A DNA stretch of 20,991 nucleotides from an uncultured Treponema sp. (lineage in GTDB: Bacteria > Spirochaetota > Spirochaetia > Treponematales > Treponemataceae), in the NCBI GenBank assembly GCA_937885475.1, contig CAKZZR010000149.1, forward strand, positions 1 to 20,991, given 5' to 3'. Positions 5,978 through 12,221 of the stretch are shown here, piece by piece. The position numbers and the translations under genes are program-made. Below the pieces are notes generated by a model that searched no databases, was not told where the DNA came from, and saw nothing but the letters and a program-made list of their open reading frames with translations. Each line of letters begins with the position of its first letter. The first letter of the stretch is position 1.

Positions 5978-7251
5978 TGTCACGAAAATTTCTTTCTGGA
6001 GATGAAGCTTTTGCTTACGGCGTGCGCCTTGCCCGCCCGGACGTAATTTCAGCTTATCCTATTACGCCACAGACTGTCGTAGTGGAAAAGCTTTCTGATT
6101 TTGTTGAGGACGGCTCCTTAAAAAGCAATTTCATTCATGTTGAATCGGAGCATTCGGCTCTTTCCTGTGCGATGGGCGTAAGTGCCGCAGGAAGCCGCGC
6201 TTTCACCGCAACCAGCTCCCAGGGGCTTTTGTACATGGCAGAATGCCTTATGTATGCAAGCGGCGGACGTTTTCCAATTGTAATGATGAACGCAAACCGC
6301 TCTACCGCCCTTCCGTGGAATATTTACGGAGACCAGAGAGATAGCCTTGCCCTTTTGGACAGCGGTTGGATTCAGGCATATGCAAAGGACGGTCAGGAAG
6401 CACTGGATTTTGCCCTCTTAAGTTTTTACATTGCAGAGCACAAAAAAGTGCAGACTCCTTTTATGGTGAATCTGGACGGCTTTGTTCTGACTCATACCTA
6501 CGAGGTGGTTGACGTTCCAGAGCAGGAAAAGGCAGATGAATTCTTACCACACTTTGAAACCGACAACCGCTTTGACTTTGAGCATCCTGTGAACATGGCT
6601 TTTTCTGCAGGTCCTGAAACTAACACCTACTTTAAGTTCAAGGAACATCAGGGGCTTTTGAATGTTCCTGCCGTCGTAAAAGAAGCGGAGGAACGATTTG
6701 AAAGAATCTTTGGAAGAAAATACACAGGTCTTGTGGAAAAATACCTCTGTGACGATGCGGATTTTGTAATCGTAACGCTGGGCTCAATAAGCGGACTTGT
6801 AACTCAGATTGTGGACGAGCTAAGGGCACAAGGCAAAAAAGCAGGACTTTTAAGAATACGCTACATGAGACCCTTTCCTGCAAAGGAAATCGCGCAAGCA
6901 CTGCAGGGCGTAAAGGCTGCCGCCGTTTTGGAAAAAGACATTTCCTTTGGTGCGGAAGGCACTGTATTTACGAATGTGAATTCTGCACTTAAAAAAGCCG
7001 GCGTTACAGTTCCTGTATGCAATTACATCGGCGGATTAGGCGGAAAAGACATAAGCCCGGAAGATATTCACGCAATTTTTGAAGAATTGGAACGGATAGG
7101 CGTCGGGGGCGTTGCGGGGGTGTCCCCCGCAGAAGGGGTAGGCGAAAATGCGGAACGCATTGGAGCCGAGGGGGAGACATCCCCCTCCTACATTCATTTT
7201 ATAGGTATTCCAGAAGACATCCAGAATCAGGCTAGCGGAGGCGCACAATGA
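5977..7251 (+). CDS. porA: 2-oxoacid:ferredoxin oxidoreductase, alpha subunit
   Basis: This 424-residue subunit carries the pyrimidine-binding half of the thiamine-diphosphate site. Motifs include YPITPQT (27-33), ESEHSA (56-61) and the PWNIYGDQRDSLALLDSGWIQ stretch, which place it with pyruvate/2-oxoisovalerate enzymes rather than 2-oxoglutarate or indolepyruvate ones. GGAGG at 5962-5966 precedes the ATG, which overlaps the delta stop by one base. It is longer than typical (about 390): residues 375-404 form a Gly/Ala/Glu-rich stretch encoded by three consecutive DNA hairpins (7100-7189). After it the usual C-terminal motif resumes (YIHFIGIPED), so the extra segment appears as an in-frame insertion in a surface loop. 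The stop overlaps the beta ATG by 4 bases. Confidence 0.92.
   Translation: MSRKFLSGDEAFAYGVRLARPDVISAYPITPQTVVVEKLSDFVEDGSLKSNFIHVESEHSALSCAMGVSAAGSRAFTATSSQGLLYMAECLMYASGGRFPIVMMNANRSTALPWNIYGDQRDSLALLDSGWIQAYAKDGQEALDFALLSFYIAEHKKVQTPFMVNLDGFVLTHTYEVVDVPEQEKADEFLPHFETDNRFDFEHPVNMAFSAGPETNTYFKFKEHQGLLNVPAVVKEAEERFERIFGRKYTGLVEKYLCDDADFVIVTLGSISGLVTQIVDELRAQGKKAGLLRIRYMRPFPAKEIAQALQGVKAAAVLEKDISFGAEGTVFTNVNSALKKAGVTVPVCNYIGGLGGKDISPEDIHAIFEELERIGVGGVAGVSPAEGVGENAERIGAEGETSPSYIHFIGIPEDIQNQASGGAQ
7100..7189 (+). repeat. Triple-hairpin palindromic element inside the alpha-subunit gene
   Basis: Three perfect hairpins follow each other: GCGGGGG-tgt-CCCCCGC (7114-7130), AATGCG-gaa-CGCATT (7147-7161) and GAGGGGG-agacat-CCCCCTC (7168-7187). 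The stretch is far richer in G and C runs than its surroundings and encodes 30 residues not expected in the family at this place. It resembles protein-coding palindromic elements known from other bacteria such as Rickettsia; assignment to a named family is not possible here. Confidence 0.7.
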
Positions 7252-8132
7252 TTAACGCAAAGACTTTGAACGAATCAGAATTTTTTTACGGGCATAAAGC
7301 CTGCGCTGGCTGTGGCGGAAGCCTTGCCGTTCGTATTGCGCTTAAGGTTCTGGGCGAAAAGGCCGTGGCGGTGCTTCCTGCGGGATGCATGAGCGCGGTA
7401 GGGTTCAACTATCCACAGCTTGCTTTTGCAAACAACGCCATAATTTCTACCTTTGCAGGAACCGCAAGCATGATGACGGGAGTTCTTGCAGGGCTCAAGG
7501 CTCGCGGAATTGAAGATGCCCAGGTAGTTGGCTTTGCAGGCGACGGCGGAACTGCGGACATAGGACTTCAGGCTTTGAGTGGCGCGATTGACCGTAACGA
7601 CAACATCCTTTACATCTGCTACGACAACGAAGCCTACATGAACACCGGAATCCAGAAAAGCTCCCTCACACCTTTTGGGGCAAGGACGACCACAACTCCT
7701 GCCGGTGCCAATATCCGCGGAAACTTGCGCCCAAAGAAAAATCTTTTTGAGATTATCGCCGCCCATGACATTCCTTATGCCGCAACGGCAAGCGTAGGAT
7801 TCATTCAGGATTTTATCAACAAGGTTGATAAGGCAAGCAAAATCAAGGGAACAAAATTCATCCATGTGATTGCGCCGTGTCCTACAGGCTGGGGCGTAAA
7901 AACAGACGAGACAGTCGAGGTTGCAAAAGAAATCGTGGAAAGCGGACTTTGGTATCTTGCAGAATACGAGGGCGGTGCATTCCACCTAAGCTACAAGCCA
8001 AAAGAATTCAGCGCCGTAAGCGACTATCTTAAAAGGCAGGCAAGATTCCGCCACCTTACGGAAGAAGACATTGCCGCAATAGAAGCCGGCCGCAATGCCA
8101 AATGGGAAAAGATTCTCAAGGAATGGGTGTAG
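7248..8132 (+). CDS. porB: 2-oxoacid:ferredoxin oxidoreductase, beta subunit
   Basis: This 294-residue subunit binds the diphosphate of thiamine diphosphate and an [4Fe-4S] cluster. The cofactor motif GDGGTADIG lies near residues 98-106 and continues into the expected YDNEAYMNTGIQKS stretch. Four cysteines in the family pattern, C19, C22, C47 and C211 (in APCPTGWG), are the likely cluster ligands. The length matches PorB/VorB proteins. The start is the ATG at 7248 in the ATGA overlap with the alpha gene. It is the last gene of the operon; a GC-rich hairpin begins at its stop codon. The fixed overlaps imply equal amounts of the subunits. TPTGART-type substrate residues (SSLTPFGARTTTTPAG) fit pyruvate or 2-oxoisovalerate. 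Confidence 0.93.
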   Translation: MINAKTLNESEFFYGHKACAGCGGSLAVRIALKVLGEKAVAVLPAGCMSAVGFNYPQLAFANNAIISTFAGTASMMTGVLAGLKARGIEDAQVVGFAGDGGTADIGLQALSGAIDRNDNILYICYDNEAYMNTGIQKSSLTPFGARTTTTPAGANIRGNLRPKKNLFEIIAAHDIPYAATASVGFIQDFINKVDKASKIKGTKFIHVIAPCPTGWGVKTDETVEVAKEIVESGLWYLAEYEGGAFHLSYKPKEFSAVSDYLKRQARFRHLTEEDIAAIEAGRNAKWEKILKEWV

Positions 8133-8171
8133 GCATGGCTGCCGCGCAAGCGGTATGCCTTATAGTTTTTT
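8132..8171 (+). terminator. Probable terminator of the oxidoreductase operon
   Basis: GGCAT (8132-8136) pairs with ATGCC (8155-8159) and encloses CCGC-gcaa-GCGG (8142-8153), a GNRA tetraloop hairpin, followed by TTATAGTTTTTT. The T-run is interrupted, so efficiency is uncertain. The inner hairpin matches the P3 hairpin of the repeat family (GCTGCCGC-loop-GCGG). Confidence 0.55.
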
Positions 8172-8225
8172 ATTATAACTTTCAATAAAAAACTTATATT
8201 AGAACATAATTCGTTTTTTTAATAA

Positions 8226-8242
8226 CATACTAAATAAGTAGG
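8226..8242 (+). promoter_or_regulatory. Operator-like dyad before the CoA-ligase gene
   Basis: CATACTAAATAAGTAGG fits the CCTA-N9-TAGG motif with one mismatch and is almost identical to the proximal cysK site (CCTACTAAATGAATAGG). Both are preceded by ATAA and followed by A-rich sequence. The inner TACT-N5-AGTA dyad also resembles Rrf2/IscR-type sites. A weak promoter, TTCAAT (8181-8186) and CATAAT (8205-8210) with 18 bp spacing, would place it just after the transcription start. Confidence 0.5.
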
Positions 8243-8244
8243 AA

Positions 8245-8272
8245 TTAGGAGAAATACAAGTCCTGCTCCTAA
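8245..8272 (+). other. Leader hairpin of the CoA-ligase transcript
   Basis: TTAGGAG (8245-8251) and CTCCTAA (8266-8272) form a 7-bp stem around 14 bases. No T-run follows, so it is not a terminator. It lies about 20 bases upstream of the start codon and may simply stabilise the messenger. Confidence 0.3.
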
Positions 8273-8294
8273 AAATAAAATTGTGAGGTATGTT

Positions 8295-9647
8295 ATGGCA
8301 GATTACGGAAAAAATGAACCAGACGGAAAATATTGGAACAAAACTTTGGAAACGCTCCCTCGCGAGCAGCTTGAAGCAAAGCAGCTTGAGGATTTAAAGG
8401 AAATCGTTCAGTTTGCTTACGACCACGCTCCTTATTACAAAAGAAGCTTTGACGAAGCAGGCGTAAAACCAAGCGATATCAAGACTCTTAAAGATATTCA
8501 AAAGTTCCCATTCATCAACAAAAAGACTCAGCGCGACACACAGGGCGTAGGCTCTTTCCTTGGAGAATTGGCAGCAGTTCCAGAAGAAGACGTAGTATTT
8601 ATTTCCACATCTTCTGGTTCAACAGGTGTGCCAACAGTAAGCCCTTTTACAAAGAAAGATTTTGACGAATTCCAGGACACAGAAAGCCGCTGGTTCTACC
8701 AGATTGGTATGAGAAAGAACGACCGCTATGTTCACGCATTGAACTTCTCCCTTTATGTAGGTGGACCTGACGTAATCGGTGCCCAGAACCTTGGTGCCCT
8801 TTGTATCTGGGGAGGAACCCTTCCTAGCGAACGACTTCTTTTCGTTCTTAAGCAGTATCAGCCTACAATCATCTGGACAAGCCCTTCTTACGCTTGGCAG
8901 CTTGGAGAAAAGGCTCTTAAGGCAGGATACGACCCTAAAAAAGACTTCAGTATCAAGAAAATCATCGTAGCCGGCGAGCTTGGTGGCTCAATAAGCTCTA
9001 CACGCAAAGCAATTGAAGACATCTGGGGCGCAGAAGTTTATGACTTCTACGGACTTTCAGACATCTTCGGTGCTTGTGCCGCTCAGTGTGAATATCATGA
9101 CGGTCTCCACATTGCAGAAAACCACATCCTTGTAGAAACAGTTGACCTCAAGACAGGCGAAGTTCTTCCACCAGGAGAAACAGGTGAGCTTGTATTCACA
9201 ACACTCCGAAAGCATGCCCGCCCTCTTATCCGATTCCGCACAGGAGACATCGGCCGCATCGACCAGACTCCATGTAAATGTGGACGCACCCACGGAAGAA
9301 TCCACGTACTTGGCCGCAAGGACGACATGTTCATCGTAAGTGCCGTAAACGTATTCCCAAGCGACATTGAAGCCGTAATCCGCGACGAAAAGGATTTGAC
9401 AGGTGAATACCTTATCCGCATCTTTGAAAAGGACTTTACTTGCAAATACTCAGTAGAAGTAGAAAAAGCAAGCACAAGCGCAAAGACAGATGAAGAAGTT
9501 GCAGCCCTTACAAGCGCAGCCCTCAAGGGTCGAATCGGTGTAAAACCTGCAAATGTCGTAGTTCACAAAGACGGCGAGCTTAACACACGAAGCGAGCACA
9601 AATCAAAGCGCGTAATCGACGAACGAACGCTTACATACAACATCTAA
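8295..9647 (+). CDS. paaK: Phenylacetate-CoA ligase family enzyme (AMP-forming)
   Basis: This 450-residue adenylate-forming ligase would activate an organic acid with ATP and CoA, giving acyl-CoA, AMP and PPi. Motifs are the phosphate-binding loop STSSGSTGVPT (104-114), the adenine site YDFYGLSD (249-256), RTGDIG (315-320) and a CKCGR pair (327-331) common in PaaK proteins, followed by the mobile C-terminal domain. I prefer ATG 8295, with GAGGT at 8285-8289, over an in-frame GTG at 8283 that overlaps that ribosome site. It follows the oxidoreductase operon whose product would be an acyl-CoA, and precedes a hydrolase and an aminotransferase. The substrate could be phenylacetate, indoleacetate or a branched-chain acid; sequence alone does not say. 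The dyad at 8226-8242 suggests shared control with cysK. Confidence 0.88.
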   Translation: MADYGKNEPDGKYWNKTLETLPREQLEAKQLEDLKEIVQFAYDHAPYYKRSFDEAGVKPSDIKTLKDIQKFPFINKKTQRDTQGVGSFLGELAAVPEEDVVFISTSSGSTGVPTVSPFTKKDFDEFQDTESRWFYQIGMRKNDRYVHALNFSLYVGGPDVIGAQNLGALCIWGGTLPSERLLFVLKQYQPTIIWTSPSYAWQLGEKALKAGYDPKKDFSIKKIIVAGELGGSISSTRKAIEDIWGAEVYDFYGLSDIFGACAAQCEYHDGLHIAENHILVETVDLKTGEVLPPGETGELVFTTLRKHARPLIRFRTGDIGRIDQTPCKCGRTHGRIHVLGRKDDMFIVSAVNVFPSDIEAVIRDEKDLTGEYLIRIFEKDFTCKYSVEVEKASTSAKTDEEVAALTSAALKGRIGVKPANVVVHKDGELNTRSEHKSKRVIDERTLTYNI

Positions 9648-9665
9648 CCTTAAGATGTAAAATCA

Positions 9666-9731
9666 GGGCGGAAGAATGTCGTTTGTGCAGAGATTACGCA
9701 TCCAGACGGCTTTTCCGCCCTTTCTGTTTTT
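9666..9731 (+). terminator. Long-stem terminator after the CoA-ligase gene
   Basis: GGGCGGAA (9666-9673) pairs with TTCCGCCC (9713-9720). Inside, GTCGTTTG pairs with CAGACGGC (8 bp with G-U pairs) and TGC with GCA, making one long interrupted hairpin. TTTCTGTTTTTCT follows. It lies between the ligase and hydrolase genes; no convincing promoter is seen after it, so the next genes may depend on readthrough. Confidence 0.65.
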
Positions 9732-9749
9732 CTAAAAGAGGAGGTCCTT

Positions 9750-10610
9750 ATGTCTAACCTAAAGCTTGACTTACTTTTTACAGACCCTGAGGAAGTGGAT
9801 TCTACGGGACTTGCCGATTACACATCCCTAGATTTTGTAAGCAGTGGCTCGCATATTTACGGAGAGATAATGTGGCCTTCCTCAGATTTTAAGACGCCCC
9901 ACCCTTGTGTAATCATGCTGCATGGTTTTCCAGGAACAGCCCGCAACGACGATATTTCTCACGCACTCTGTAGAATCGGTTGTGTGGTGATTGTTCCTCA
10001 CCACAGAGGAGCATGGGGAAGCCAAGGTAAATACCTCATCACAAACTGTATTGAGGATGCGCAGAACCTTGCCGAATATGTACATTCCACGGAATTCATA
10101 GAAAAATACAATGTGGACCCAGAAAGCATCTTTTTGTTAGGACACAGCATGGGTGCAAATTCCGCCTTGAATGCAGGACGAAAAATCTCCTGGATAAAGG
10201 GGCTTATTCTTCTGACTCCATATGACCCTACAAGATACCTTAACCGCAGCAAGGAAAGTTACTTCCGCTCCCTTCTGGAAGAAGGAAAGATTCTCCAATC
10301 TGACGGAATTGATTCCTTGTATGAGGATGTTGTAGTCAACAAAGACGAGATTAGCTTTCCCAATGCATTCTCGCAGGTAAAAGACAAGAACATTCTGATT
10401 TTTGGTGCAAATTACGATTCAATTTCGCCTACTAACGAAATGATTCTGCCATTATGGAATCTTCTTTCCCAGAACAAAACCAATGCAATCCAAAAGCTAG
10501 TTGAATATCCAACCGAGCACGGACTTTTAGGTCGGCGCATTTCTGTAATCAAAGAAATTGCTTATTTTATAGAAAAAGTCCAGAATAAAGAAGAAAATCA
10601 ATCGAGGTAA
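9750..10610 (+). CDS. Alpha/beta-hydrolase fold protein (peptidase S9/esterase-like)
   Basis: This 286-residue, probably cytoplasmic, serine hydrolase has the oxyanion motif HGFPGT (58-63), the nucleophile elbow GHSMG (131-135, Ser133), a likely acid in FGANYDSISP (near 217) and a likely catalytic histidine in PTEHGLLG (near 260). There is no signal peptide. The ribosome site GAGGAGG (9738-9744) is very strong. It ends 4 bases before the aminotransferase ATG, and the two are surely co-translated. The substrate is unknown. An acyl-CoA thioesterase, ester or peptide hydrolase would all fit the neighbourhood; none is specifically supported. Confidence 0.8.
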   Translation: MSNLKLDLLFTDPEEVDSTGLADYTSLDFVSSGSHIYGEIMWPSSDFKTPHPCVIMLHGFPGTARNDDISHALCRIGCVVIVPHHRGAWGSQGKYLITNCIEDAQNLAEYVHSTEFIEKYNVDPESIFLLGHSMGANSALNAGRKISWIKGLILLTPYDPTRYLNRSKESYFRSLLEEGKILQSDGIDSLYEDVVVNKDEISFPNAFSQVKDKNILIFGANYDSISPTNEMILPLWNLLSQNKTNAIQKLVEYPTEHGLLGRRISVIKEIAYFIEKVQNKEENQSR

Positions 10611-10614
10611 AAAA

Positions 10615-11781
10615 ATGCCAAAACTTTCAGATAGAACAAACACATTTACGGACAGCGTTATCCGAAGGATGACACGAGTTTCAAACCAATACGGGGCCGT
10701 AAACCTTTCCCAGGGATTTCCGGATTTTGAGCCGCCACGGGAGATTCTTGACCGACTTGCACAGGTTACAAAAGAAGACTACCATCAGTATTCAACAACC
10801 TGGGGCGCACAGAATTTCCGCGAGGCACTGGCTGCAAAAATCAAGCATTTTTCCGGTGTGGATGTTGACCCTAATTCCGAGCTGGTCGTAACATGCGGCT
10901 CAACGGAAGCAATGATGGCCGCCATGATGAGCGTTACGAATCCCGGCGACAAGGTAATAGTTTTTTCTCCCTTTTATGAAAACTACGGTGCGGACACGAT
11001 TTTAAGCGGTGCAGAGCCGATTTATGTTCCTTTAGTTCCACCCCTCTTTAATTTTGACCCGCAGGTTCTGGAGGATGCCTTCAAGCAAAAGCCAAAGGCT
11101 ATCATAGTCTGCAATCCTTCAAATCCTTGCGGCAAGGTCTTTACTCGCCAAGAACTTACGATTATCGCAGACCTTGCAAAAAAGTACGACACTTTCGTAA
11201 TTACCGATGAGGTGTACGAGCATATTTTGTACAAGCCGAATGTCCATACATACATGGCAAGCCTTCCTGGAATGAAAGACCGAACGATTACTTGTAACTC
11301 ACTTTCCAAAACATACTCAATCACAGGATGGCGCTTGGGCTACACCCAGGCAAACCCAGAGATTACAGACAGGATAAAAAAAGTCCACGACTTTCTGACT
11401 GTAGGAGCCGCAGCCCCATTGCAAGAAGCCGCCGTTACAGGACTGCGCTTTGACGACAAATATTATGAGGAACTTCAGGAAAAATACACTCACAAAAGAA
11501 ACCTTTTCCTGCAAGGCTTGCGCGACATAGGTCTTAAGCACACGGAACCACAGGGCGCATACTACATCATGATTGACATAAGCGAATTTGGCTACGAATC
11601 CGACCTTGAATTTGCAGAAGTTCTTGCCCGCGATGTTGGCGTAGGAACCGTTCCAGGCTCAAGCTTTTTCCGCGAAAAAGAAAACCGCTATGTGCGCATC
11701 CACTTTGCAAAAAAAGACGAAACGCTGAACGAGGCCCTCAACAGGCTTTCTTCAATCAGAGAAAAGATAAAGCGGCGCTAG
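10615..11781 (+). CDS. Class I/II pyridoxal-phosphate aminotransferase
   Basis: This 388-residue fold-type I enzyme transfers amino groups between an amino acid and a 2-oxoacid. Key features are LSQGFPDF (31-38), SNPCG (169-173), D198 in ITDEVYEH, the Schiff-base lysine K232 in NSLSKTYSITGWRLGY, and the C-terminal arginine in RYVRIHFA that binds the substrate carboxylate. The LSQGFPDFEPP opening is characteristic of the kynurenine/methionine/aromatic aminotransferase group rather than classical AspC. GAGG at 10604-10607 serves the ATG at 10615, overlapping the end of the hydrolase gene. Next to a 2-oxoacid oxidoreductase and an acyl-CoA ligase, it could complete a path between amino acids, 2-oxoacids and acyl-CoAs. 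The donor and acceptor are not determinable here. Confidence 0.92.
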   Translation: MPKLSDRTNTFTDSVIRRMTRVSNQYGAVNLSQGFPDFEPPREILDRLAQVTKEDYHQYSTTWGAQNFREALAAKIKHFSGVDVDPNSELVVTCGSTEAMMAAMMSVTNPGDKVIVFSPFYENYGADTILSGAEPIYVPLVPPLFNFDPQVLEDAFKQKPKAIIVCNPSNPCGKVFTRQELTIIADLAKKYDTFVITDEVYEHILYKPNVHTYMASLPGMKDRTITCNSLSKTYSITGWRLGYTQANPEITDRIKKVHDFLTVGAAAPLQEAAVTGLRFDDKYYEELQEKYTHKRNLFLQGLRDIGLKHTEPQGAYYIMIDISEFGYESDLEFAEVLARDVGVGTVPGSSFFREKENRYVRIHFAKKDETLNEALNRLSSIREKIKRR

Positions 11782-11854
11782 AAAGAATAGTGGGCAGCGG
11801 AGCTTGCAACATAGATATTTCTTCGGGACAAATGCATTATAATTCGGCGCCTTG

Positions 11855-12010
11855 AAAAAAATACTGCGAAGGAGAAGTGGCAGATTTCAAAAACACTCAT
11901 TTTTGCTGCCGCGTAAGCGGCAAAGTTTATAAGTTCCAAGGCAAAAATGCGTGTAGCATGCTAGCATGCGCTTTTGAAGGATGAACTTCGACTGGAAAGT
12001 ATTTTTTTTT
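11855..12010 (+). repeat. Complete ~155-bp structured repeat element (copy B)
   Basis: The 156-bp element is bounded by A7 and T9. In RNA of this strand it folds as an outer helix (ATACT with AGTAT; GAAGT with ACTTC; TTCAAAA with TTTTGAA) closing a junction with two arms. Arm P2 pairs 11893-11906 with 11941-11954 (one mismatch) and carries hairpin P3, TGCCGC-gtaa-GCGGCA (11907-11922). Arm P4 is GCATGC-TA-GCATGC (11956-11969). No open reading frame spans it. Related copies occur at 1, 4226, 16659 (minus), 19647 and 20940. No clear target duplication is visible. Confidence 0.88.
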
Positions 12011-12049
12011 CAGTCAATTTTTTTATAATGCGTTTGCCTTGTTTTCTTG

Positions 12050-12078
12050 TTGACCATAGTTTCTAAAAGTTCTATATT
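12050..12078 (+). promoter_or_regulatory. Probable leuA promoter
   Basis: TTGACC (12050-12055) and TATATT (12073-12078) are separated by exactly 17 bp. The expected start lies about 7 bases later, at or next to the A of the leader-peptide ATG (12085). The same -10 hexamer and spacing occur before cysK. Confidence 0.65.
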
Positions 12079-12084
12079 AAAAGC

Positions 12085-12129
12085 ATGAATTGCACATTGC
12101 TACTTCTATTATCTGGAGTTTCTCGATAG
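12085..12129 (+). CDS. leuL: leuA leader peptide with five consecutive leucine codons
   Basis: ATG to TAG encodes MNCTLLLLLSGVSR, 14 residues, with Leu codons TTG CTA CTT CTA TTA in a row (12097-12111). It begins at the predicted transcription start of the leuA promoter, lacks an obvious Shine-Dalgarno sequence and so may be leaderless. It is followed 1 base after its stop by an antiterminator segment and then an intrinsic terminator before leuA. This is the layout of classical leucine attenuators in enteric bacteria: the peptide itself has no function, while ribosome stalling on Leu codons reports shortage of charged leucyl-tRNA. Five adjacent Leu codons exactly before a leucine-biosynthesis gene are hard to explain by chance. 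Confidence 0.85.
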   Translation: MNCTLLLLLSGVSR

Positions 12130-12130
12130 A

Positions 12131-12204
12131 CCGTTTTGGAGTCAGCGTGTGTTTTTTATTGCTTTGTAAATTACAGACCTGCCAAAAACGGCAGGTCTTT
12201 TTTT
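12131..12204 (+). promoter_or_regulatory. Leucine attenuator: antiterminator segment and intrinsic terminator
   Basis: The terminator is AGACCTGCC (12175-12183), loop AAAAAC, GGCAGGTCT (12190-12198): a perfect 9-bp stem with seven T to 12204. CCGTTTTGG (12131-12139), directly after the leader-peptide stop, is complementary to CCAAAAACGG (12182-12191) with one bulged A. That pairing uses the terminator loop and the inner bases of both arms, so the two structures exclude each other. A ribosome at the stop codon would cover 12131-12139 and let the terminator form; one stalled on the Leu codons would leave it free and allow readthrough. Confidence 0.8.
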
Positions 12205-12221
12205 ATGCGTGAGGTTAAAAA

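Noticed and set aside
7275..7985. A 236-codon minus-strand frame opposite the oxidoreductase beta gene
   Set aside because: It is entirely antisense to a well-supported gene and shows no protein family features.
12034..12039. TATAAT as the -10 box of the leuA promoter
   Set aside because: It is a perfect -10, but the bases 17 bp upstream (CAGTCA) are a poor -35. TTGACC-N17-TATATT at 12050-12078 is better overall; both could be used.
12085..12221. T-box or leucine riboswitch in the leuA leader
   Set aside because: The leader is only about 137 bases and has no T-box sequence (TGGNACCGCG type) or specifier stem-loop; the Leu-codon peptide explains it.
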